Shown here one piece after another: positions 56,175 to 64,000 of a DNA stretch of 64,000 nucleotides (position 1 is its first letter; each line of letters opens with the position of its first letter). The position numbers and the translations under genes were made by a program. This stretch comes from Methanobacteriota archaeon. GTDB taxonomy: Archaea > Thermoplasmatota > Thermoplasmata > Methanomassiliicoccales > Methanomethylophilaceae. Under the pieces are notes generated by a model that was given only the letters and a program-made list of their open reading frames with translations, did no database searches and was not told where the DNA came from. The stretch lies in assembly GCA_023402275.1 (NCBI GenBank), contig JAEXCH010000009.1, forward strand, positions 1 through 64,000. The letters are read 5' to 3'.

Positions 56175-57140
56175 TTAGAGATAAGCTTCATCATCTGATT
56201 CTTCATTATCATTTGTAACTTTATCAAAATCATATTTTTTCACATTACATTTCTTAATTGAATCTTTTAAAGATATCGATTTTGTATAGTTTATTGTCAT
56301 AAAAGAAAGAGAATAAAGTATTATGGCAAATGCACAAATTGATGTGAGTTCTATATTAGTACTAAGATCTAGCGTAATATAACAAACTACTACAATACAC
56401 ATCATAATTATGAACAGCAAGGTTCGAGAAATTCTCGTATGTCTTTTTGCCCATATTCCTCTTTTTGTCTTATTATATGCGATTGGAGTTATTAGAGATA
56501 CAGGTAGCATAAGAATTGTTAGAAATAAAATGGGGTCTATATTTAGGTCTATTGTAAGGGTAAAAATCAAAAACCACATTGCAAATCCGCATGTTAATAA
56601 ATAGAAAGCAATCGCTCTTTCAGAAAAAGGATTATATTCAATTTTTATATTGAATGTAGGTACGGTAGTATCAAGTAAGCCAGGCCCCGTATTGGGGAAG
56701 ATATCATCTTTTAAAAACCAAATTCTTGTCAATCTAAGTTTATTTGCAGTCTTTATATAAAAGCGAAACTCATTGCATTGTTCTCTTAAACGTTGTTTAT
56801 ATTTTTCATTAGCAATATTTAGCACTTCATCAATGATATTTTTAATTCGGTTTGAATCCAGTGATATTATAAAAGGGCTCAAAGGAGATATTTCATGACC
56901 TTTATATGTTATATTTTTCATTGGAATCGGCGTCCCAAGAATAAATACTCCGAATTCATCAAAACGAACACTTCTGTATCCATTATTTTGTATCTCTACT
57001 TCAAGATTTTCATCGAAATTGCGTATTATTGCGTTAATTTTTACATAATTTTTGAAAAAGAAGAACTCGCCTGCATACCATAGCAAAGTTAAAATTGCTA
57101 TAATAATTGAAATCAATAGAGTCGAGGATTCAAATTGCAA
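56175..57140 (-). CDS. Hypothetical membrane protein
   Basis: 321 residues. One N-terminal transmembrane segment (LLISIIIAILTLLWYAGEFFFF) is followed by a soluble domain of about 140 residues and then four hydrophobic segments near the C-terminus (AIAFYLLTCGFAMWFLIFTL onwards), with an acidic tail. The start is TTG at 57140, supported by GGGTGA six bases upstream. I do not recognise the family. Strongly AT-rich, so probably acquired. Confidence 0.6.
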   Translation of the reverse strand: MQFESSTLLISIIIAILTLLWYAGEFFFFKNYVKINAIIRNFDENLEVEIQNNGYRSVRFDEFGVFILGTPIPMKNITYKGHEISPLSPFIISLDSNRIKNIIDEVLNIANEKYKQRLREQCNEFRFYIKTANKLRLTRIWFLKDDIFPNTGPGLLDTTVPTFNIKIEYNPFSERAIAFYLLTCGFAMWFLIFTLTIDLNIDPILFLTILMLPVSLITPIAYNKTKRGIWAKRHTRISRTLLFIIMMCIVVVCYITLDLSTNIELTSICAFAIILYSLSFMTINYTKSISLKDSIKKCNVKKYDFDKVTNDNEESDDEAYL

Positions 57141-57313
57141 TTATTTCACCCATAACTCTATTCTTTTAAATAAATAATTATTTTGTTATATGGGATAATT
57201 GTTGGATCGCCGAAATGACCTTAAAAATCTAAAAATTGTGAATATTTTGCTAACATGAATTTTATTTGACAGTGGTGTATTAAAATATCATTTATGGCAC
57301 TCAATGTTAACTC

Positions 57314-57323
57314 TTTTTATATT
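57314..57323 (+). promoter_or_regulatory. TATA box of kae1
   Basis: TTTTTATATT is centred 25 bp upstream of the GTG start at 57344, consistent with leaderless translation. Confidence 0.55.
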
Positions 57324-57343
57324 AAGAATATCAGTGCAACAAT

Positions 57344-58327
57344 GTGATAACTCTCGGGATAGAAGGAACGGCACACACGCTCGGAGTGGGTGTGGTCGAC
57401 TCAGAGAAGAAGGTACTGTCCAATTTGATAGATATGTTCAGGCCACCTGAAGGTGGATTGCATCCAAGGGAGGCTGCCAACCACCACTCTGATGTTGTTT
57501 CCTCAGTGATATTGAGTTCGATAGAGGAAGCAGGTATAACGCTCAAAGAAGTGGATCTTGTATCATTCTCAATGGGTCCGGGGCTTGGACCATGTCTGAG
57601 AGTTGCTGCGACAGCCGCTCGTTCCTTATCGTCAAGGTTGAACATTCCGATCATGGGCGTCAATCATTGCATTGCGCACATCGAGATAGGCAATGCGACC
57701 ACAGGATGTGAGGATCCCGTATTGCTATATGCTTCAGGCGGCAACACTCAGATCATTGCCTATTCTGATGGAAGATATCGTATATTCGGTGAGACCCAGG
57801 ATGTCGGTATAGGGAATATGCTCGATAAGCTTGGACGCGAGTTGGGATTGGGATTCTACGCTGGTCCGACAATAGAGAAGCTTGCCAAAGACGGAGACAA
57901 ATTGTTGGAACTCCCATATTCCGTTAAAGGAATGGATATAGCATTCTCAGGAATAATGACCGCAGCCCTGATGCTCAGGAAAAAAGGACACAGATTAGAG
58001 GATATCGCTTACTCTGTCCAGGAAACAACGTTCTCGATGCTCACAGAGGTCACTGAACGGGCGATGGCGCACATCGGTAAGGAAGAGGTCCTGTTAGGCG
58101 GAGGAGTGGCCCAGAATCTCCGTTTACAAGAGATGGTGAGGACCATGGCAGAGGACCGTGGAGCTAAGATGTTCGTGCCCGACAGAAGATTATGTATGGA
58201 CAATGGTGCTATGATCGCATGGTTGGGGAATGTCATGTACAACTCGGGAATAAGGATGGACATCGAGGATACCGGCGTCAGGCAAAGATTCAGAACTGAC
58301 GAAGTAGAGGTCAGCTGGAGGAACTGA
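57344..58327 (+). CDS. kae1: Kae1 / TsaD-family tRNA N6-threonylcarbamoyladenosine transferase subunit
   Basis: 327 residues. Kae1 is the catalytic subunit of KEOPS, which adds threonylcarbamoyl to A37 of ANN-reading tRNAs. Motifs: LGIEGTAHTLGVGVVD, FSMGPGLGPCLRVAA, metal-binding NHCIAHIE (His108, His112), ASGGNTQI, GETQDVGIGNMLDKLGRELGL, and LGGGVAQNLRL. The start codon is GTG. Many euryarchaeal Kae1 proteins are fused to the kinase Bud32; here the protein ends without it. Its 3' end overlaps the convergent recJ-like gene by 17 bp. Confidence 0.95.
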   Translation: MITLGIEGTAHTLGVGVVDSEKKVLSNLIDMFRPPEGGLHPREAANHHSDVVSSVILSSIEEAGITLKEVDLVSFSMGPGLGPCLRVAATAARSLSSRLNIPIMGVNHCIAHIEIGNATTGCEDPVLLYASGGNTQIIAYSDGRYRIFGETQDVGIGNMLDKLGRELGLGFYAGPTIEKLAKDGDKLLELPYSVKGMDIAFSGIMTAALMLRKKGHRLEDIAYSVQETTFSMLTEVTERAMAHIGKEEVLLGGGVAQNLRLQEMVRTMAEDRGAKMFVPDRRLCMDNGAMIAWLGNVMYNSGIRMDIEDTGVRQRFRTDEVEVSWRN

Positions 58328-59660
58328 GTTGTTCTCCGATTATCTTATCAAGGTTTGAAAGGAATTCCTCGCTTCTCTCCATCGGACAGGAACCTCCGCT
58401 GGCTATCCTGTGGCCGCCACCTGTTCCTCCTACTGATTCGCAAGCCATCTTAAGGGCGCTTGATAGGTTGACACCCTTATCCAATAATTCGAAAGTTGCT
58501 CTTCCGGAGATCTTAGCCATCCCTTCTGAACGGTTCACTCCGATCGTGGGTTTTGAAGGGTCCCCCATGAATTGCATCGCGATCCCGCAGATCATGCCTG
58601 TGAATCCTAATGTTGAGCTATCGAACCATTGGATGTGGTCCATTTGATTCAGTCCGGATGATTGTAGAGATAGTACACCTTCCATTATCTGTTTTCTGGA
58701 GGTGTTCTCAAGCTCCTCAGCTTCAGACAATGCTTTCTTATCTCCGATCCCGGCGGATACTCCTACACCACCAAGACCCAGACGTCCGCATCCGTTGAGA
58801 AGTGATGCCAATGTTTCGGCATCCATGTTCCAATCCTTCAATTGGTATCGGATGCGTGAAAGCTCGAACATAGTCTGCGTGGATGTTCCTTGTTCTATGA
58901 GTTTCAAAGCTATCATGGATGAGAGTCTTCTTCTCTCATCATCGGTTAGATCCTTGTAATACTTCTCTCTGCCAACCTTGGATGAATCCAATAAGTTAGC
59001 AACTCCTTCCGCGTTACCACTGACCCCAACTATGTACGGATCTGTAGAGAGATAAAGTTCCGAGGTAAGCTGTCCGGGAGGTATCATTGATCCTTCCAGG
59101 ACATCTATGTATCCTTTCTCCAGGCCCCCTTTGTAAAGATATTCGTTCAATCCTTTCAGACCATTTATGTGCTGCCTATCCCCGGATAATCCCGCGAAGG
59201 CCAGTTGTACAAGGTCCCAGTTATTCTCGCTCATTGAGATCGAGAAAAGGAATGCCATCGTTGCACCGCAACCCGACGTCATCCCATCGATACCGTATAG
59301 GTGGGGATTTGCATAGCATATCCTCTCTGCCTGCTGTTCAACTGTATGATGATCCAAAACGACAACATCACACTCCAAGGCATCAAGCTGTTTGATGTAT
59401 GATGCTCCAAGGTCCGAGATTATTATGCATTCTGATGGAGTGTTCTTGATGATCTCCATGTTAGGATCGTTCAGACTTGTGAAAAGGGTCACTCTGAACT
59501 CCTTTCCCGCTCTGAGAAGTGTCTTTGCTATTATCGATGCCGCTGATATGCCATCGGCATCATAATGTGAATATACCTGAATGAAATCGTGGCTGTTGAC
59601 GATGTCAGCAGCCTGTGATAAGGTTGTAAGTAGTTTGGAAGGAAGGACGGTATCGTCCAT
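58311..59660 (-). CDS. DHH-family single-strand exonuclease, RecJ/GAN-like
   Basis: 449 residues from ATG 59660. DHH-domain motifs: YSHYDADGISAASI, ISDLGA, VLDHHTVE, and the DHHA1 nucleic-acid-binding motif VGGTGGGHRIASGGSCP near the C-terminus. Archaeal RecJ-like proteins of this kind act with the replisome (GINS-associated nuclease) or in DNA/RNA processing. The frame opens with a GTG at 59672 overlapping the rps15 stop by 4 bp, and GTGAGG there serves as ribosome site for the ATG. Operon with rps15. Confidence 0.88.
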   Translation of the reverse strand: MDDTVLPSKLLTTLSQAADIVNSHDFIQVYSHYDADGISAASIIAKTLLRAGKEFRVTLFTSLNDPNMEIIKNTPSECIIISDLGASYIKQLDALECDVVVLDHHTVEQQAERICYANPHLYGIDGMTSGCGATMAFLFSISMSENNWDLVQLAFAGLSGDRQHINGLKGLNEYLYKGGLEKGYIDVLEGSMIPPGQLTSELYLSTDPYIVGVSGNAEGVANLLDSSKVGREKYYKDLTDDERRRLSSMIALKLIEQGTSTQTMFELSRIRYQLKDWNMDAETLASLLNGCGRLGLGGVGVSAGIGDKKALSEAEELENTSRKQIMEGVLSLQSSGLNQMDHIQWFDSSTLGFTGMICGIAMQFMGDPSKPTIGVNRSEGMAKISGRATFELLDKGVNLSSALKMACESVGGTGGGHRIASGGSCPMERSEEFLSNLDKIIGEQLSSSS

Positions 59661-59668
59661 ATTGACCC

Positions 59669-60124
59669 TCACTTGAGCATTATCTCTGCGTTAGCGAGAG
59701 AGTATTTCCAGTTTGCCGGGAGGACGCCGTTCCTTTTGTAGTAGCGTTCCAGTCTCCTGATCTTTGCTTCGATCATGTTGAGTCCCCTCTGGTTGGAAAC
59801 ATCCCCTCTGTTGTTCTTAAGGTGAACGTTGAGCGAGATGGCCCTTCTCATAAGGTTGGAAAGGTCTTCCGGAAGGTTGGGCATTACTCCTTTCTCCGTC
59901 ATGATCTCCGTCACGGTCTTACCTGTTGCCAGTTTGACATTTGGTACACCATACTGGTCCCTGAGCACAAGTCCTATCCTGGCTGATATCATACCATCCT
60001 CGGTGAACTTGACTATGAGGTCCTCTATTTCGGTGGCTGAGAGAGGAACCCATTCGGGATTCTCGGTGATCATGGGGCGTTTCGAACTGGATTTGCCCTT
60101 TCTTCTTGTGTGCATTCTTGCCAT
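59669..60124 (-). CDS. rps15: Small ribosomal subunit protein uS15, archaeal type
   Basis: 151 residues. The archaeal/eukaryotic S15 (S13e) N-terminus is visible (MARMHTRRKGKSSSKRP), followed by GLVLRDQYGVPNVK and the core LNVHLKNNRGDVSNQRGLNMIEAKIRRLERYYKRNG. A reverse-strand CATATATATG at 60141-60150 is a probable TATA box, and CGGAG precedes the ATG. The operon order rps15-recJ-like is common in euryarchaea (family knowledge). Confidence 0.96.
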   Translation of the reverse strand: MARMHTRRKGKSSSKRPMITENPEWVPLSATEIEDLIVKFTEDGMISARIGLVLRDQYGVPNVKLATGKTVTEIMTEKGVMPNLPEDLSNLMRRAISLNVHLKNNRGDVSNQRGLNMIEAKIRRLERYYKRNGVLPANWKYSLANAEIMLK

Positions 60125-60140
60125 ATTTTGATTCTCCGAT

Positions 60141-60150
60141 CATATATATG
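60141..60150 (-). promoter_or_regulatory. TATA box of the rps15-recJ operon
   Basis: CATATATATG, centred about 22 bp upstream of the rps15 ATG on the reverse strand. Confidence 0.5.
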
Positions 60151-60211
60151 CGGCGAGGCTTGACACTCCAATCAAGAAGGAGTATTAAAAGGTTGACCCT
60201 TTATTATATAA

Positions 60212-61663
60212 TTAAGCTAGAGGACTGAACAAACGGGATATGCTGATCTTGAAGTTCTCTCCTTTCGTTAGATTCTTATGATCCTCCAAGGTGTACTCCT
60301 TGCTGTTGTTGAGGTCCTCCATGAACGCATCATCCATCTGTTTTCCTATGTCTGTGGAACATATCATTGCGTTGCTTTCGAAATTCAGGACCATGCTCCT
60401 GTTGTCCAGATTCGCGGAACCGACAGAACAGAATCTCCCATCGGCGACCATGGTCTTTGAGTGTACGAACCCTTTCTTGTATTGGTATATCCTGACTCCT
60501 TTCTCCAACAACTCTCCTGCGAACCAAAGACTTACCCAGTAGACAAAAGGATGGTCTGGTTTATCAGGGATTATGATCTTCACATCCACTCCCGAGTTCG
60601 CTGCCATGAGCAGGGATTTGAACAATGGGTCCGTAGGTGCAAGGTAAGGGGAGTGGATGTACAAGGTCCTCTTTGCAACATTGATTATGCTCATGTACTG
60701 CAGTTCGATCGGATTGTCCTTGGCATCAGGACCTCCGGAGATCAACTGTATCAGATCGTTCCCGTATTCCTTGGTCAGGTCCAGCGGGAAATATTTATCC
60801 AGATCGTCAGATTCGACATCCAGACGTTTTCCCGATGTGTATCCCCAGTCCATGAAGAATCTTATGTTCATCGGAAGTATTCCGTGCCCTACTACACGTA
60901 CGGCGGAATCCCTCCAGAATCCAAGTTCTCCCTTTCCGAGATACTCATCGCCGATGTTGAAACCTGATACGTACCCAACCTCTCCGTCGATAACGATGAT
61001 CTTCCTGTGATTCCTGTTGTTCTTCTTGGGGCTGAATAGATAAAGGATGTTGCTGTGGAATTGAGCGTATTCCCCGCCTGCCCTGACAAGTTCTTTGACC
61101 TTCTTCCTTGGACCTTTGTTGTTTCCTATAGCATCTATCATCAATCTTACTTCGACACCGTCTTGAGCCTTCTCTATCAATATATCCATGAATTCGTTGG
61201 TAAGTGCATCATTCCTGAGGATGTAGAATTCCGCATGGATGAACTCCTTTGCTTTCCTCATATCGTCGAAGAGATCCTTGAAGAAAGGGTCCCCGACGGT
61301 GTAGAGTTTCACATCATTGTTGCTGCTGTAGATGGAGCCTCCCGCGGACATCATGGCAACTGCGAAATCATAGTCCTCCTTGTTCTCATCACAGCAACGC
61401 CGTCGATTCACATCGTCCATTGCCTCGGATTTGAGGAATGCTATCTTGGAATCGTCAAGGTTCTTTATCGAGAATTCCTTCCTCCTGTAGAATGTCTGGC
61501 CGAATATCAGGTATATTATGAACCCGATTATCGGAAGTAGTGCCAGTACAAGGATCCAGAACGCAATGGACCTAGGATCCGAACGTTCGAGGAAGATCAT
61601 CGCCAGAATGAGGATCGCGGATGCGATGTAGATAAGGATGATGATCTGTCCCAATAGGTCCAT
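60212..61663 (-). CDS. cls: Cardiolipin synthase-type phospholipase D family enzyme
   Basis: 483 residues. Two N-terminal transmembrane helices (IIILIYIASAILILAMIFL and AFWILVLALLPIIGFIIYLI), then two HKD motifs: HRKIIVIDGEVGYVSGFN and HSKTMVADGRFCSVGSANLDNRS. This is the ClsA layout. In archaea it would make archaeal cardiolipin analogues from archaeal phosphatidylglycerol-type lipids at the membrane (inference from family). Stop is TAA. Confidence 0.92.
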   Translation of the reverse strand: MDLLGQIIILIYIASAILILAMIFLERSDPRSIAFWILVLALLPIIGFIIYLIFGQTFYRRKEFSIKNLDDSKIAFLKSEAMDDVNRRRCCDENKEDYDFAVAMMSAGGSIYSSNNDVKLYTVGDPFFKDLFDDMRKAKEFIHAEFYILRNDALTNEFMDILIEKAQDGVEVRLMIDAIGNNKGPRKKVKELVRAGGEYAQFHSNILYLFSPKKNNRNHRKIIVIDGEVGYVSGFNIGDEYLGKGELGFWRDSAVRVVGHGILPMNIRFFMDWGYTSGKRLDVESDDLDKYFPLDLTKEYGNDLIQLISGGPDAKDNPIELQYMSIINVAKRTLYIHSPYLAPTDPLFKSLLMAANSGVDVKIIIPDKPDHPFVYWVSLWFAGELLEKGVRIYQYKKGFVHSKTMVADGRFCSVGSANLDNRSMVLNFESNAMICSTDIGKQMDDAFMEDLNNSKEYTLEDHKNLTKGENFKISISRLFSPLA

Positions 61664-61801
61664 GTTTGAAAAACAGCTTATTATTATAAAATAATGTATG
61701 TATTATCTATAACCCGAAGTAAAACTATGATTTTATGAGCAAGCAATCTCTATTGTTCGATCAACGATCACTCATATATCTCAAAAAATACTTACTTTAT
61801 T

Positions 61802-62128
61802 GTGAAAAGGCATACCGAGGAAAGGTCGATAGCGGGCTTGATCATAATATCGTGGATCATATCCATGGTATCGGTGTTGCTGCTGACAGACCTTATACCG
61901 ATCCATTTCGGACCGGGCGGAAGCGATCTCGGAAGCAAATACTGGCTCATTACTTTTCCTGTTATAATCACTGTAATAGGCACATTCCTGTTCTACGTGG
62001 GAAGGTGGGTGAAGGATGATACCTATAATGATGGGAGGTCATCCGCAGCGTTGATAAACAGGGTGAACATAGCCGTTCTGATAATGTTCAATGCCATACT
62101 ATTAGCGAACATCTTCGTATCAATGTGA
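61802..62128 (+). CDS. SdpI/DUF1648-like small membrane protein
   Basis: 108 residues starting with GTG. Three hydrophobic segments; after the first comes DLIPIHFGPGGSDLGSKYW, the P-x-H-x-x-x-x-G motif of DUF1648/SdpI-type membrane proteins. In Bacillus SdpI gives immunity to a peptide toxin; here no such function can be claimed. Monocistronic. Confidence 0.65.
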   Translation: MKRHTEERSIAGLIIISWIISMVSVLLLTDLIPIHFGPGGSDLGSKYWLITFPVIITVIGTFLFYVGRWVKDDTYNDGRSSAALINRVNIAVLIMFNAILLANIFVSM

Positions 62129-62178
62129 AAAACATAATATAAAAATAGAAAAGGTTTGAAGATCGGTTCAGTCTATTT

Positions 62179-62978
62179 TCATTCGATCTTAAGAGCTCTG
62201 CGAGCGAAGAACATACCTGCGACAGTGATTATCACAGCCACCACGACCAAGACGATCATATCCTGTCCGAGTGATAGACTGGTGACCGAGATCATCTGGT
62301 CCATCCCTCCCCATGCATGCCTTATCGCATCTGCGGCGTATGTGAGGGGGTTCGCATTCGCTATCACCTTGAGTGCCTCCGGCAACACCGTTGTAGGGAA
62401 CATCGCGCACCGGATGCGAACATCAGCGGAAGGTTCAGCAGCATGTTCACTCCCATCAACACTTCCTGATTCTTTATTATAAGTCCCAACGCAACGAATA
62501 TCGACGAGAATGTAAGCGCTACGCACATCACGGTCGCTATTATCGTCAGTATACCGAGCACAGACAGTCCGCTGGGATCCAGTCCCAGGAGCAATGCTAT
62601 CACAAGCACGAGCAGCGATTGTATCGTTGCTTTCACGGTGGTGGCCAGGACCTTTGATAGAGGTATCGCACCCCTTGGTATCGGTGCCGCCCTTACCTTG
62701 TCCAAGAACCCGAACCTGCGGTCCCATACCAGGGACATGCCTGCGTTCATCGATGTTGTCAATGCTGTTACTATGACCATTCCCAATGCGAGGAAGCTGA
62801 AGTAGTCTATCTCTGGAGCGAACTGATTCATCAATCCACCCATTGCGAATCCGAAAAGACCCAGCCAGATCAATGGCTGTATTATCACCATGAGCATCTG
62901 CATCTTGCTTCTGTACCAGTGTTTCAATTCCCTTCCGACAAGTGCGAAGGTCTGACTTAGGAACGTTCCTTCTTCCAT
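62179..62978 (-). pseudogene. ABC-2 type exporter permease, interrupted by a frameshift
   Basis: The 5' part (62978 to about 62404) encodes FALVGRELKHWYRSKMQMLMVIIQPLIWLGLFGFAMGG and on to LMGVNMLLNLPLMFASGA. The expected continuation MFPTTVLPEALKVIANANPLTYAADAIRHAWGG is in another frame and runs to 62179. The junction is CGCG at 62404-62407: removing one CG would restore a single frame of about 266 residues, normal for a DrrB-type permease. So this is a recent loss, an assembly error, or less likely a recoding site. AAGGAGG upstream of the ATG couples it to the ATPase gene. Confidence 0.85.
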
Positions 62979-62979
62979 A

Positions 62980-63981
62980 TCACTGCCTCCTTCTGTTCTG
63001 AAGGGCCTGGGTCCTCATATCGAATTTGTTGGATCCGTTGTCCTCGTCCCTCATTGATTTTCCCGTGTATTCCAGGAATACCTGGTTCATACTTGGGACA
63101 TGAACCGATATCGCTCTGATCTTCCACTCGTTCTCGGTGGATGCCGAAAGGATATCACCCATCGTCCTGTCCCCGTCCTTGGTCTTCACCTTGTAGTCGT
63201 TCCCATCTTTGGTAACATTGTAAACGTCATCCATGGAACTGATGGCCTGTGAGTGATCCGCATCATCCTCGATGGTCACATTGATAACATCTCCGCCCAG
63301 GGAATCCTTCAGTTCATCCGGGGTACCGATGATCTTGATCTTCCCCTCATCGATTATCGCTATCCTGTCGCAAAGCGAATCCGCCTCCTCGAGGTAGTGG
63401 GTCGTTAGGAAGACGGTCATGTTGTTCTCATCCTTCATCTTCCTGATGTATTCCCAGATTATCTCCCTCGTCTGTATATCGAGTCCGAGGGTGGGTTCAT
63501 CGAGGAACAGGATCTTCGGACGGTGTATCAGACCTTCTGCGAGTTCCAGTCTCTTCCTCATTCCTCCGGAGTATGTATCCACTCTTCTGTCTGCGGCCTC
63601 TTCGAGCTTCACTATCCTCAGAAGCTCATCGATCCTTTCCTTGGCAATGTTCCTCGGTACTCCGTAGAGGTCCGCCTGTAGCTGCATGTTCTCCCTTCCC
63701 GAGAGTTCATCATCCGCAGTAAGCGACTGAGGCACCAATCCTATGGATCTTCTGACCTTTGTCGCATCCTTTACGACATCCATCCCGTCCAATGTTATCG
63801 TTCCTGATGTAGGCGTAAGGAGAGTAGTGATCATAGAGATCGTTGTGGATTTACCTGCACCGTTGGGTCCGAGGAATCCGAATACCTCTCCTTCTTTCAC
63901 ATCAAAACTTATACCGTCGACGGCAAGCACTTCCTTGCCGTACCTTTTCACGAGGTCATTCACCTCAATTATGCTGCTCAT
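62980..63981 (-). CDS. ABC exporter ATPase, DrrA-like
   Basis: 333 residues from ATG 63981, which has GGTGG upstream; the frame is open to a TTG at 63984. Motifs: Walker A GPNGAGKST, Q-loop LVPQ, signature YSGGMRKRLELAEGL, Walker B ILFLDEPTLGLD, H-loop TTHYLEEAD. A C-terminal extension (about residues 230-310) ends with SVHVPSMNQVFLEYTG, as in DrrA/DUF4162 ATPases. It powers export of a hydrophobic compound or drug together with the downstream permease, which is frameshifted here. Confidence 0.92.
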   Translation of the reverse strand: MSSIIEVNDLVKRYGKEVLAVDGISFDVKEGEVFGFLGPNGAGKSTTISMITTLLTPTSGTITLDGMDVVKDATKVRRSIGLVPQSLTADDELSGRENMQLQADLYGVPRNIAKERIDELLRIVKLEEAADRRVDTYSGGMRKRLELAEGLIHRPKILFLDEPTLGLDIQTREIIWEYIRKMKDENNMTVFLTTHYLEEADSLCDRIAIIDEGKIKIIGTPDELKDSLGGDVINVTIEDDADHSQAISSMDDVYNVTKDGNDYKVKTKDGDRTMGDILSASTENEWKIRAISVHVPSMNQVFLEYTGKSMRDEDNGSNKFDMRTQALQNRRRQ

Positions 63982-64000
63982 CAATTTCCACCAGCTATTC

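Noticed and set aside
62404..62407. Programmed frameshift in the ABC permease
   Set aside because: No slippery heptamer or stimulating structure is evident; a CG slip or sequencing error is simpler.

Overview
The window looks like the chromosome of a methanogen-type euryarchaeon, most probably a member of the Thermoplasmatota close to Methanomassiliicoccales (inference). Archaeal markers are ribosomal proteins S17e and archaeal-type S15, a thermosome subunit, an archaeal NFACT/RqcH, Kae1, TATA boxes about 25 bp upstream of several start codons, and DHH-type RecJ. HypE implies a [NiFe] hydrogenase. None of the 57 protein genes listed here ends in TAG, as expected in a pyrrolysine (amber-decoding) lineage. 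Dockerin and adhesin-like repeats, a bacterial-type GrpE-DnaK-DnaJ set, type III glutamine synthetase and SufBC also fit a gut or anaerobic methanogen.

Layout. 1-6.5 kb: tail of a membrane-anchored surface protein, traB-like, thyX, rps17e, tRNA-Arg(GCG), rqcH and small membrane proteins. 6.5-12.2 kb: tRNA-Thr, a DUF1015 protein, a ZIP metal transporter, sufCB and hypE. 12.4-16.9 kb: a FecCD-type metal/chelate importer whose binding protein carries a dockerin; it is transcribed divergently from the ATPase-permease operon, with a near-identical palindromic operator at each promoter. 17.2-21.7 kb: tRNA-Arg(TCG), a Fic AMPylase, apt and the copper operon copZ-copA. 22.0-26.5 kb: a tight five-gene operon of zinc-ribbon, helical, membrane and SPFH proteins that resembles bacterial membrane-stress (PspA/YdjI-type) loci. 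26.8-33.4 kb: glnN-gltB, a complete GS-GOGAT ammonia-assimilation pair. 33.4-40.4 kb: an HtrA-like protease, thermosome, grpE-dnaK-dnaJ and TerC, i.e. a proteostasis block.

41-57.2 kb is an accessory, mostly AT-richer region. It holds a lone SRA-like (ScoMcrA-type) domain protein, tRNA-Ser and proA-proB, then a DpnII-like restriction-modification operon (two methylases plus a PD-(D/E)xK nuclease). Next comes a four-gene operon made of a PLD-helicase fusion, a 58-residue protein, a DndD-like SMC ATPase and a Dnd-associated-like small protein. It ends with tRNA-Val, an Mrr-like zinc-finger protein, an archaeal ATPase/DUF234 protein and a membrane protein. I read it as a defence island; the PLD-helicase/DndD operon is the best candidate for an undescribed system.

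57.3-64 kb returns to core genes: kae1, recJ-like, rps15, cardiolipin synthase, an SdpI-like protein and a DrrAB-type ABC exporter whose permease is frameshifted. I found no rRNA, CRISPR array, insertion sequence, integrase or replication origin.
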